11,257 nucleotides of DNA from Planctomycetaceae bacterium (GTDB taxonomy: Bacteria > Planctomycetota > Planctomycetia > Planctomycetales > Planctomycetaceae), in the NCBI GenBank assembly GCA_003503535.1, contig DOCI01000248.1, positions 15,561 to 26,817 on the forward strand, read 5' to 3'. A program made the translations under genes and the position numbers. Below the pieces are notes generated by a model, which saw only the letters and a program-made list of their open reading frames with translations, ran no database searches and was not told the origin of the DNA. Shown here piece after piece: positions 1-6,970 of the stretch. The stretch's first letter is position 1. Each line of letters opens with the position of its first letter.

Positions 1-765
1 ATCTTTGATGACTTCGACATCGGTAATGGCCAGGCCGTTATCTCGCAGAACTTTCGCCTGCTGTTCGGTAACGACCCGCTTTTCAGTCATGCCATCTTTT
101 TCGACAGTCGCTACCAGCAACGACACTTGGGGATTGAGCATGCCGAGAACGAGATCGCGATTCAGCCGGAGGTTGTGCCGTTTTTCTGCCAGAGAAAGTA
201 CGAGTTGTTCTTCATCCGGTTCGACCGGCTTGCCGCGGCCGATATCACCCAGTTCAGCATCAGGATGCATCACAATTTCCTGGCATCCCAATGCGACAAT
301 CACATTGTTTCCTGTGACCGTTTCAGGAACCCAGGCTATGGTGGTGACACGATCGATTTTGGAGGAAGTCAGAAATTTAGCCAGGCCATGCACCTGATAA
401 AACTCACTTTGCCCGGCTCGAATTTCCAGAATCAAAAACGCAGGGCGATTTTCGACCCGAGCCAGTTCCTGAAGTTTCAATGCGGTGTTGCGAACATTGC
501 GAAAAATACTGTCATCGACCGGACTGCGGACAGTCACATACAAGGCGAGCGGCGTTTTATTCGCTTTATCCTTTTTCTCATCAGCCGCCTCTTCCTCCAC
601 CACTTCACCAGCAGGTTCTTCAGCGACTGGAGCCGGTTTAAGAGCAGGTTTTTCGTCGGCTCGCACGGAAGTCGACAGCATTCCCAGCAGGCACAGGATC
701 AGCGATGCCAGTACTGCCTGAGGGATTATGCATCGATTCGTGGTTGGTCGTAATTCACAGACCAT
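1..765 (-). CDS. Secreted or membrane-anchored ClpP/NfeD-like protein, 5' part
   Basis: Reading the minus strand from an ATG at 765 gives 255 open codons that run off the left edge, so the C-terminus is missing. A GGAGAG Shine-Dalgarno lies 9 bases before the ATG. Residues 1-35 look like a signal peptide or N-terminal anchor (hydrophobic IIPQAVLASLILCLLGML). Residues 36-70 form an acidic Ala/Pro/Glu/Lys linker. From residue 72 the pattern (LYVTVRSPVDD, then PAFLILEIRAG, then VIVALGCQEIVMHPDAELGDIG at about 154-176) matches the ClpP/crotonase fold of NfeD-like and SppA-like membrane proteases. At the usual nucleophile position, before the helix that leads to GCQEIVM, the sequence is TVTGNN (149-154), with no obvious catalytic serine. 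It may therefore be a non-catalytic relative. A role in membrane-protein quality control would be inference only. The fold assignment is fairly secure, the function is not. Confidence 0.75.
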   Translation of the reverse strand, partial: MVCELRPTTNRCIIPQAVLASLILCLLGMLSTSVRADEKPALKPAPVAEEPAGEVVEEEAADEKKDKANKTPLALYVTVRSPVDDSIFRNVRNTALKLQELARVENRPAFLILEIRAGQSEFYQVHGLAKFLTSSKIDRVTTIAWVPETVTGNNVIVALGCQEIVMHPDAELGDIGRGKPVEPDEEQLVLSLAEKRHNLRLNRDLVLGMLNPQVSLLVATVEKDGMTEKRVVTEQQAKVLRDNGLAITDVEVIKD

Positions 766-982
766 TATTGCTTTCTCTCCGTTTTCAAAACTGCAAGACC
801 ATTTTCAAATGGTTTCTGCAGTCGCATGAGCACCAAATAATCTTAAAACACTGGGTTTGCTCCTGCCGAAAGCTGCAGGTAACTATTAATATTCACTAGA
901 TCATCACTTGCCATTCTCACAGTTCCCGGCTCGAAAATCCAGTATCTCTTTGAAATGATGGAGTCCAGATGAGGAATTAGCC

Positions 983-1060
983 AGATGGCTGGACTCGACT
1001 GAAGGAAATCCCGGAATTACGAACAATCTGGGGCTCCGCTTCGCTTTGACCCCAGCCACT
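983..1060. repeat. Degenerate copy of palindromic repeat family A
   Basis: The stretch from agatggctgga to ttgaccccagccact aligns along its full length with the better preserved copy at 4869-4948. The left arm is eroded (gatggctggactcgac against gggtggctggggtcga), while the right arm (ctggggctccgcttcgct, then gaccccagccac) is well kept. Orientation is the same as in the other two family A sites. Confidence 0.6.
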
Positions 1061-1204
1061 CATCGTTTTATATGGGATTATGCAGCAGGAAACGTGTGAG
1101 TTCTGAGCAGGGTTCACACAATAATGGCAGGCTGAGCGAAATGCAGAGAAATATCAATGGCAACGGACGACATGCACGAAGCACAAGCGAGTGTTTCTTG
1201 TATT

Positions 1205-1232
1205 GGGTGGCTGGGGTCGAACGAAGTGAGCC
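1205..1232. repeat. Solo left arm of palindromic repeat family A
   Basis: The sequence gggtggctggggtcgaacga and the following agtgagcc match the left arm of the 4869-4948 element almost base for base. No matching right arm follows; the sequence runs straight into the 3' end of the actin-like gene. It is either a truncated element or a half-unit. Confidence 0.6.
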
Positions 1233-1255
1233 TGAGATATCAGCGCACAATTCAC

Positions 1256-2275
1256 TTAAGCGGCGGATTTCTCCGGCCTGGAGACCATTTCGCCGAGAAT
1301 CAATCCGCCCCGTAAGGCTGAGAAGCGGACGTTGTGAACACGTCTAGCTTGAGAAATTCGGATCGGCAATTCAATTTCAGAAATCGCCTGAGTAAACATT
1401 TCATCCGTTCCGGCTGGGCCTGCCAGTGTCCCACCAATGACTAGTGGAACTTGCTTAGGAATGAGAATGCCATCCTGATTCAACTCCTGTTGAATTCGGT
1501 GCATCGCCATGAATGCGATCTCGCGATACTGATTCCTCAACTCCAGGGTACGGGAATCGGAAATGTGGTTGAGTGTCTCGACACCTTCTCGCCAGATTCG
1601 TATCGGGCGGACATCGAGCACTTCACGTCCATCCTGCAGACGGACAAAGCAGTTCTGCGAAATGGCGATCTGTCGATCGACTCGCTGACCGCCACAAGGC
1701 ATCGTAAACCGGGCAAGTTCACGGGTTTGGTAAACAAACGAAACATCCAGAAGTGTCGCACCCATTTTGATGCCAACACCAGTAAAACCGGAGCCGGAAC
1801 ATTCGGAAAGAATTAATGCCAGACCCGGTGAAATGACCTCGGGCTGATACCCTCGGAGTTTCACCAGTTGAGTCAGAAACCGAACCTCCTCCTGACTACT
1901 CGAATCTTGATCATCCTGCGAGGCGATGACGATACAGGGGGAGTTCGTCCTGGTCGGCACAGGTAGCAAGCCTTCTACCAGTGCGCCAAGAAACTGACGG
2001 GAAACCGGGTCGTCTTTTCGCAAGTGACCATTTTCCAATGCCGACTGCAAAGGTAATGTCAGCAATTCCGCCAGTTCATTAGCAGCATTTCCGTAAACGA
2101 TGATGCCTGCATCACAACGGGCAAACTCCTCGCTATGACGTTCGAGAATTTTACGGCGAGATTCATTCGCATCGATGACGAGATAGTCGGTGGAAATCCG
2201 ACGCGCCAGCAATCGAGTTCCCTCACGTCGCAACGAACGAAATTCGCCGCCTCCAAATTCGATTGCGATATTCAT
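1256..2275 (-). CDS. Degenerate actin-fold (MreB/FtsA-like) protein
   Basis: The protein is 339 residues long from the ATG at 2275; a TTG four codons upstream (2287) is the alternative start. The architecture follows the actin/MreB/FtsA superfamily. At the N-terminus MNIAIEFGGGEFRSL is a phosphate-1-like loop, with Glu-Phe-Gly in place of the usual Asp-x-Gly. Mid-protein, GVGIKMGATLLDVSFVYQ followed by MPCGGQRVDRQIA corresponds to the phosphate-2 region and following helix of MreB, but the usual DxGGGT is not intact. Near the C-terminus, LVIGGTLAGPAG matches the adenosine-binding GG loop. The changes in both phosphate loops suggest weak or lost ATPase activity. No signal peptide or membrane segment is seen, so it is cytoplasmic. 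It follows the SLBB membrane protein gene on the same strand with about 100 bases between, so the two are probably co-transcribed. A scaffold role with that partner is an inference. Confidence 0.7.
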   Translation of the reverse strand: MNIAIEFGGGEFRSLRREGTRLLARRISTDYLVIDANESRRKILERHSEEFARCDAGIIVYGNAANELAELLTLPLQSALENGHLRKDDPVSRQFLGALVEGLLPVPTRTNSPCIVIASQDDQDSSSQEEVRFLTQLVKLRGYQPEVISPGLALILSECSGSGFTGVGIKMGATLLDVSFVYQTRELARFTMPCGGQRVDRQIAISQNCFVRLQDGREVLDVRPIRIWREGVETLNHISDSRTLELRNQYREIAFMAMHRIQQELNQDGILIPKQVPLVIGGTLAGPAGTDEMFTQAISEIELPIRISQARRVHNVRFSALRGGLILGEMVSRPEKSAA

Positions 2276-2322
2276 AGTCAGCTTCAATTCTTACGCGGAA
2301 TATGTGGCCAGAGGCCCGAAGT

Positions 2323-2350
2323 GTCATTGAATGCGGTGCTTTTCAATGAC
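2323..2350. repeat. Inverted repeat between the SLBB and actin-like genes
   Basis: gtcattga (2323-2330) and tcaatgac (2343-2350) form a perfect 8-bp stem with a 12-base loop in the short gap between the two genes. No T-run follows on the minus strand, so it looks more like an mRNA-processing or stability hairpin than a terminator. Function is unknown. Confidence 0.35.
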
Positions 2351-2378
2351 GGGTTAAACTTCTCTGAGATTGACTTTT

Positions 2379-4220
2379 CTATCTCAAATTCGGTGTCGTT
2401 TGTTGAAAGAAGTCTGAAGACGTATGTTCCATCCCGACCTGTCCCTGCCATTGAACATCTTCGCGAGTAATACGAAATGTCGGCCCTGATCCAATTTTTG
2501 GTTTGGATTCTGCATTCACTTTTGGTGTCTGAATATGTGGCTTCGGAATTTCGTGAGCCGCATCGACGCGGAACTCATAATGCAAATGTGGTTTGCCAAA
2601 GAATTGCATTTCCCGAGGCATTAAGACGCGTTCTTCGATGGTCGGAAGGCGATCCTCTGTCAACGCCTGGAGAAGTGCCTCTTCCTCAGACGTTGCAATC
2701 GGAGCCGTCTGTCGTTGAGATTCAACCACAGGGCTTTTCACAAGCGGTTTCACATCTCTGGTCTTCACGACGGGTTCTTTTTCCAGTTCGTCATCAGAGG
2801 TAAATTCAGCCTGTTCCAAGTGTGTTTTCACAGAAGCAAAAATCACCGTAAATACTCCGACAATGACAATTCCCCCTGCAATTAAGCCAATGAACGAGGA
2901 TTGATTGGGCTCGTTGACATCAATTGGATTCGGAATCACTTCATTCGCGGCTGCCAGATGGATTTCTTCATTACTGACAGGACTGAGCAATGATTCGCTG
3001 GTGTTTTCTCCCAGTAAGGATTCATTCACAAAGCTATCAAAGCTGGTCTCGAACGATGGAACGCTCGAAGCGCCGTCAACACTTTGCCCGCTCTCAGGCT
3101 GATACGAAATGCGACTTTCTGAGGTATTAGACTGTGCTGACATGCCCGCTGCTACTGGAGTGGGGCTCTGTGGGATGACCATCATTCCCATTGTCGGATC
3201 CTGAAGCGGAGAATCGATTCGCAGTTCTGGTCTCATTGCCTGCATGTTGTTCTCAGGATTCGGCTGGATGGCTTGCATCAACGTCGGCAGGCTGAACTCC
3301 GGCACCGAAGCCAATGGCTCAGGTTCGGTGACAATTTTTGCAGAGGTATTTGGTGTGATGGGTACTGGCTGTAAATCCGTTGAAATCCCGTTGTCCTTCA
3401 ACCATCTGTTTTGAATCTGTGTCTCTGGTTGGTAGTCGTTTGCTGATTTCTCACTTTTCGCTTCTGGATTGTTTTGCTTACCGAAAATCGATGGCAAACG
3501 TGGCAACGAATTTCCGTCGACAAGCTTCGAGGGGACTTGAAGAACCATGCCGTCAGAAAGTTCGTTCACTTCTCCCCGGCTGCGAGGTCCGGCAATCAGT
3601 TGAACTCCCTGAGCCACTTCGGCAGGCTGTTTCAGCCAGGTCGTCAGCAAATCGTCTGTTGTTAATTCCGGTTTCCAGAGTGGCATGACAACCGCATGAT
3701 CCTGCAGGCCGACCAGAACGATATGTCCATAATTCGATTTTCGAGTCGCTGGCTGATGATGTGTTGCCCGAACAACCAGTGAGTTTGCGGTCGATTTTCC
3801 ATTCGTATTTTCATGATCATACGAGATCACTTTTGCCCGACTCGGAGAGCCTTCAGCAATAATCACCACATCCCCAGCCCGCAGGGTGTAATCCATTTGA
3901 GACTGGTAGAACAACACAATCCCGGCTCTCCCACCACGCACAATCTGGACTTTCTGACCAGCAGTTTCAGTCAATCCGCCTGCCTGGGTAACCATGTCTG
4001 CAAGAGTGAGCGTGCGGCTTTGCAGCTGATAGGTTCCCGGTTCATTGACCGCGCCGATGATCGCCACGGTTGGGGAAGTTGCTTGAGATGATTTTGGCGA
4101 ATCAAACTGAATAATCTTCGGAGCCGCCTGGCATATCGTTACGGAGAAGGCTCCAATCAGAAATGCGAAAAAGTATCCGCAAAACCGCATGGATTTCATA
4201 ATCTGACCCGTGACAATCAT
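2379..4220 (-). CDS. SLBB-domain single-pass membrane protein
   Basis: The protein has 613 residues. Residues 8-32 form a signal peptide or N-terminal helix (MKSMRFCGYFFAFLIGAF, then a CQAAP cleavage-like site). The ATG at 4220 and the internal ATG at 4199 (Met8) are both possible starts; Met8 gives the more typical signal peptide, while an AGGGG lies upstream of the first. Residues about 51-123 match an SLBB domain (VAIIGAVNEPGTYQL, LTLADMVTQAGGLTE, YTLRAGDVVIIAEG), as found in polysaccharide-export proteins. A second weaker beta region lies at 165-232. Residues 250-440 are a long, low-complexity Pro/Ser/Asn/Glu linker. One transmembrane helix lies at about 443-463, followed by a charged tail of about 150 residues. 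Expected topology is a periplasmic SLBB region and a cytoplasmic tail, which could meet the actin-like protein encoded next. The length is far above that of a plain SLBB export protein. Confidence 0.75.
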   Translation of the reverse strand: MIVTGQIMKSMRFCGYFFAFLIGAFSVTICQAAPKIIQFDSPKSSQATSPTVAIIGAVNEPGTYQLQSRTLTLADMVTQAGGLTETAGQKVQIVRGGRAGIVLFYQSQMDYTLRAGDVVIIAEGSPSRAKVISYDHENTNGKSTANSLVVRATHHQPATRKSNYGHIVLVGLQDHAVVMPLWKPELTTDDLLTTWLKQPAEVAQGVQLIAGPRSRGEVNELSDGMVLQVPSKLVDGNSLPRLPSIFGKQNNPEAKSEKSANDYQPETQIQNRWLKDNGISTDLQPVPITPNTSAKIVTEPEPLASVPEFSLPTLMQAIQPNPENNMQAMRPELRIDSPLQDPTMGMMVIPQSPTPVAAGMSAQSNTSESRISYQPESGQSVDGASSVPSFETSFDSFVNESLLGENTSESLLSPVSNEEIHLAAANEVIPNPIDVNEPNQSSFIGLIAGGIVIVGVFTVIFASVKTHLEQAEFTSDDELEKEPVVKTRDVKPLVKSPVVESQRQTAPIATSEEEALLQALTEDRLPTIEERVLMPREMQFFGKPHLHYEFRVDAAHEIPKPHIQTPKVNAESKPKIGSGPTFRITREDVQWQGQVGMEHTSSDFFQQTTPNLR

Positions 4221-4540
4221 CCTGATGTCCCCTACTGCAATATGCAGTTCATTAAAGCGTCATTTGTGGTATTTGCCTTGTTTTTCCAGGCAAACCCCCG
4301 CTACATAATCATAAAATCGGCTCTAATCAACAAAACGTCATGTTCTGCAGACCGTGATATTTCTCTTGGGAAAAAGCGAATTGGAACCCGCGCACTACAA
4401 TCGCGCAACGAGTTCATTCGCTATAATCGAGATAATCGGCACATCACGATCGAGACATTGATGCAAATCTGCCTGACTTCCCTGATCGGACAGGCTTGGG
4501 GTGGTGGTAGTTAAAATGCACAAGATAGGGCGGGTTTGAA
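4221..4540. other. 320-bp divergent intergenic region
   Basis: The gap separates the SLBB gene (minus) from the zinc-ribbon gene (plus), so it should hold promoters for both. A TATAAT occurs at 4422-4427 on the plus strand but has no good -35 box at 17 bases, so no promoter is called. The open frames here show no protein motif. Nothing else could be supported. Confidence 0.5.
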
Positions 4541-4762
4541 ATGTGGTTCGGCAGCTTTTTCTTCTGGATTGTTTTCTTTCCCGTGATCCTGATTGCCGGG
4601 ATCTTCCTCTTTTTTATCATTTACGCGGCGACCGGCATGTCATTTCTGGACTTCCTGGCCGTAATGTTCGACACCGGAACCAAACTCACCTGCTGGCACT
4701 GCGGCCGGGAAACCCCCTGCGACCGCAAACATTGCAAGCATTGCGGGAAAGAATTGCAGTAA
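4541..4762 (+). CDS. Small membrane protein with C-terminal zinc ribbon
   Basis: The product has 73 residues. Residues 1-30 are strongly hydrophobic and aromatic (WFGSFFFWIVFFPVILIAGI onward), one or two membrane helices. Residues 51-68 carry five cysteines, with C51-x2-C54 and C65-x2-C68 giving the two knuckles of a zinc ribbon and C60 and H53 or H64 as possible extra ligands. A purine-rich agggcggg lies upstream, a mediocre ribosome site. The gene stands alone on the plus strand and is followed by a hairpin at 4824-4843. The two-part design and clean cysteine spacing argue that this is a real gene. Function is unknown. Confidence 0.7.
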   Translation: MWFGSFFFWIVFFPVILIAGIFLFFIIYAATGMSFLDFLAVMFDTGTKLTCWHCGRETPCDRKHCKHCGKELQ

Positions 4763-4768
4763 GAGCCG

Positions 4769-4788
4769 TAGGTCAGGCACTGCCTGAC
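4769..4788. repeat. Short palindrome, TCAGGCA type
   Basis: Just after the zinc-ribbon gene, gtcaggca and tgcctgac form an 8-base inverted repeat around a single base (gtcaggcactgcctgac). A related piece, catgtcaggcgagcc, follows at about 4810. It looks like a dispersed intergenic repeat rather than an operator, but only one full copy is visible here. Confidence 0.4.
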
Positions 4789-4823
4789 GAAATTGATTTT
4801 GATAACACATCATGTCAGGCGAG

Positions 4824-4850
4824 CCGAGTCAGTCATGACTCGGGTATTTT
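4824..4850 (+). terminator. Terminator-like hairpin after the zinc-ribbon gene
   Basis: ccgagtca (4824-4831) and tgactcgg (4836-4843) form a perfect 8-bp stem with a 4-base loop, followed on the plus strand by gtatttt. This fits an intrinsic terminator for the zinc-ribbon gene about 60 bases upstream. The T-run is short and the hairpin sits in repeat-rich DNA, so it could instead be part of a dispersed repeat. Confidence 0.45.
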
Positions 4851-4868
4851 CATGATGATTGTGCGATG

Positions 4869-4948
4869 GGTGGCTGGGGTCGAACGAAGTGAAGCCCCCA
4901 GTATCAACGACCATCTGGGGGCTTCGCTGCACTACGACCCCAGCCACA
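4869..4948. repeat. Palindromic repeat family A, best copy
   Basis: This is a nested palindrome of about 80 bp. The outer arms are gtggctggggtcg (4870-4882) and cgaccccagccac (4935-4947). The inner arms are gaagcccccag (4891-4901) and ctgggggcttc (4915-4925), an 11-bp stem. It lies about 30 bases beyond the stop of the dehydrogenase gene, in the convergent gap. As RNA it would be a very stable structure and may help end the BMC transcript, although no U-run follows. Related copies are at 983-1060 and 1205-1232. Confidence 0.75.
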
Positions 4949-4976
4949 CTTGGCGAGGTTCATGTGTTGTGCCTGA

Positions 4977-5912
4977 TTAGGAAATACTCTTGAGCACCGT
5001 ATCGATTGTCCCGCGGAGTACATTCGCAGAGTTCTGCAGTCCCATCCGTTCTTTCGGCCACAGGTCGATTTCGACATGCCCCAGAACACCAGCTCGTCCG
5101 ACAACGGTCGGGACGGAGATGCTCACATCCCGCAAGCCGTAGGCTCCGTTCTGGAGGGAGGAGATCGGCAGGATTCGCTGTTTGTCCAAGGCGATGCTAT
5201 GCACAACTTCGGCGATAGAAACACCGACTGCGAAACCGGCTCCGCCCTTCTTCTTGATGACTTCTGCTCCGCTGCCGCGGGTTTTCTTTTCGACTTCGGC
5301 AATCAACGTGCTGCTCACGCCCGGCCACTTATCCAATGGCAAACCTGCAATTTGAGCGGCTGACCAGATCGGCACCATGCTGTCACCGTGCTCGCCGAGA
5401 ATCAATGTCTGCACTTGAGTCGCAGGAACATCGAGACGATGAGCCATCATGCCACGCAGGCGAGAGGTATCGAGAACAGTTCCCAGTCCGATGACCTGAT
5501 GCGGCGGCAAGCCGAGTTCCTGCAAGGCGAGGAAGGTGAGAACATCGACGGGATTGGAGACGACAAAGACGATGGCGTCTTTTTTCGTGCCAACTCTCTT
5601 CAGGTCAGCCAGAATGTTGCGGAACAAGGCGACATTACGATTGATCAGATCGAGTCGACTCTCTTCCGGTTTGCGTCGCAATCCTGCGGTGATGACAATC
5701 ACGTCGGCATCGCGAGAGGCTTCCGGTCCACCGGAAGTGATTTTCTGGTCGGCCATGAACGTCGCCCCGTGAATCAGATCGAGAGCCTGCCCCTCAACAA
5801 GCTCCTGATTGACATCGACTAAAGCGATCTCACGAACAATTCCGCCGGCCTGCAAAGCAAAAGCCGCACAGGAACCAACCAAACCACCACCACCAATAAT
5901 ACTGACCTTCAT
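4977..5912 (-). CDS. Lactate/malate-type NAD-dependent dehydrogenase
   Basis: The protein is 311 residues, the usual length of the LDH/MDH superfamily, and starts at an ATG with GTGGAG 7 bases upstream. Residues 6-13 (IGGGGLVG) are the Rossmann dinucleotide loop; Asp33 at the end of strand 2 points to NAD rather than NADP. The catalytic set is complete: Arg86, Asn120 (SNPVDV), Asp148, Arg151 (LDTSRLR) and His175 (LGEHGDSMVP). The substrate-specificity position in AGLRRKPEESR is Arg80, where LDHs have Gln and MDHs have Arg, so a dicarboxylate substrate such as oxaloacetate/malate is at least as likely as pyruvate/lactate. It is the last gene of the BMC operon, 130 bases after the aldolase. It has no terminal helix like the cargo enzymes, so it probably works outside the shell. 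A role in NAD(H) recycling or lactate handling is inferred. Confidence 0.88.
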   Translation of the reverse strand: MKVSIIGGGGLVGSCAAFALQAGGIVREIALVDVNQELVEGQALDLIHGATFMADQKITSGGPEASRDADVIVITAGLRRKPEESRLDLINRNVALFRNILADLKRVGTKKDAIVFVVSNPVDVLTFLALQELGLPPHQVIGLGTVLDTSRLRGMMAHRLDVPATQVQTLILGEHGDSMVPIWSAAQIAGLPLDKWPGVSSTLIAEVEKKTRGSGAEVIKKKGGAGFAVGVSIAEVVHSIALDKQRILPISSLQNGAYGLRDVSISVPTVVGRAGVLGHVEIDLWPKERMGLQNSANVLRGTIDTVLKSIS

Positions 5913-5993
5913 GATGTCTCCACTCGTTCTGTGCGGAACTGATTACCGCTTAATAATAGTGCGTAAGAGCACATTGCATTCGATGTCGATTTC

Positions 5994-6042
5994 GGTGCGT
6001 CAGGACGCACCCTACTAATAACTATTAACTAGCGACCAGCGA
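5994..6042. repeat. Hairpin and short-unit repeat after the aldolase gene
   Basis: ggtgcgt (5994-6000) and acgcacc (6005-6011) form a 7-bp stem with a 4-base loop. Next to it, up to the aldolase stop codon, lies tagtcgctggtcgctagtta (reverse strand), with an imperfect TCGCT(A/G)G duplication and TAACTA/TAATAA variants. The style is that of dispersed planctomycete intergenic repeats. No U-run follows the hairpin on the minus strand, so it is not called a terminator. Confidence 0.4.
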
Positions 6043-6951
6043 CTACTTCCCTAACGCAGCCATCACCTGTTCGGTGATCATTTTCACGAGCTGATCGGTA
6101 TCGATCTGGCCGTTGTTGTTTTTCGTGCTGCAGGCCTGGCCGTTCTGCTCGTAAGCAGGTTTCTGCAGGTAGCCCGGATAAGACGGAGCCTTTTCGAATG
6201 ACTTCTGTTGTGGCATGTTTTCTTTGTAGCCATCTCGGAAGGCACTGTTGCCGCACAGGTCGCAATCTTCGCTGTGGAAGCGAGGATCGTCGAAGCCGAG
6301 CTTCTTTTTCAGGTCGATTAACTCACGGCTCTTCTGCTCGTTGAGGTAAGTCACCCCGCCGAGTTGTTTGGACAAAATCAGAATGCGGCAATACGCATCC
6401 AGAATTTCCGTCTTCCAGTAGGCTTCCTGCAAATCTTTACCAAAGCTGACGGTGCCGTGATTATTCAGGATGATGGTGTTGGTCGCCTTCAGGAAAGGGA
6501 CAACCGTTTCTGCAAATTCGAGTCCGCCGGGAGTTTCGTAAGGAGCCATGGGGACTTCACCCATGAAAACTTCGACTTCAGGCAGAATACACTGAGGAAT
6601 TGGCTCACGAGTCACTGCAAAAGCGGTCGCGTGTGGCGGATGACAGTGAACGACCGCTTTGACGTCGGGCCGTTCTTTCATGATCGCCAGATGTAACAGA
6701 ATTTCACTGGTTCGCTTTCGCTTCCCGGCCAACTGATTCCCATCCAGGTCGACCGCACAGATATCATCCGGCTCCATGAATCCTTTGCAGATCATGGTCG
6801 GCGAACAAAGCACTTCGTTCTCACCAACACGGATGGAAATGTTCCCATCATTGGCAGCAGCGAAGCCTTTGTTATAAACACGACGCCCAATCTCACAAAT
6901 CTGTTCTTTGAGCTTACGATCGTTAATTCCACTATTCCAACGGTTTTCCAT
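6043..6951 (-). CDS. pvmN: BMC class II aldolase (fuculose/rhamnulose-phosphate type)
   Basis: The 302-residue protein has a class II (zinc) aldolase core at about 12-215. AAANDGNIS (31-39) is the phosphate-binding loop, TSEILLHL carries the catalytic Glu83, VVHCHPPHA gives His102 and His104, and NNHGTVSF gives His165 as the third zinc ligand. The family splits L-fuculose-1-P or L-rhamnulose-1-P into DHAP and L-lactaldehyde. PVM compartments are defined by such an aldolase, called PvmN in Planctopirus limnophila; the symbol is given on that basis. After the core come a Cys-rich patch (CDLCGN, 230-235), a flexible Tyr/Pro/Gln/Asn linker, and a C-terminal amphipathic helix (DTDQLVKMITEQVMAALGK, 284-302) of encapsulation-peptide type. 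The added tail makes it about 85 residues longer than free FucA-type enzymes. The ATG at 6951 has CGGAGC 8 bases upstream. Confidence 0.9.
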   Translation of the reverse strand: MENRWNSGINDRKLKEQICEIGRRVYNKGFAAANDGNISIRVGENEVLCSPTMICKGFMEPDDICAVDLDGNQLAGKRKRTSEILLHLAIMKERPDVKAVVHCHPPHATAFAVTREPIPQCILPEVEVFMGEVPMAPYETPGGLEFAETVVPFLKATNTIILNNHGTVSFGKDLQEAYWKTEILDAYCRILILSKQLGGVTYLNEQKSRELIDLKKKLGFDDPRFHSEDCDLCGNSAFRDGYKENMPQQKSFEKAPSYPGYLQKPAYEQNGQACSTKNNNGQIDTDQLVKMITEQVMAALGK

Positions 6952-6970
6952 GTTTGGGCTCCGGTATTAA

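Larger units (their letters stand above)
766..1255. other. 490-bp non-coding gap with palindromic repeats
   Basis: No convincing gene is seen here on either strand; the short open frames have no family motif and cross repeat DNA. The segment holds one degenerate ~78-bp palindromic element (983-1060) and a solo left arm of the same family (1205-1232). It should contain the promoter of the ClpP/NfeD-like gene (upstream of 765), but no clear -35/-10 pair could be picked out. Confidence 0.6.

Noticed and set aside
127..753. A 208-codon open frame on the plus strand
   Set aside because: It mirrors the minus-strand ClpP/NfeD-like gene, which has a signal peptide, a ribosome site and fold motifs. 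The plus frame has none.
1072..1347. A 91-codon open frame on the plus strand
   Set aside because: It runs through repeat DNA and into the 3' end of the actin-like gene, and contains translated repeat (GVERSEPE).
4422..4427. TATAAT as a promoter for the zinc-ribbon gene
   Set aside because: No acceptable -35 box at the right spacing, and it lies about 115 bases from the start codon.
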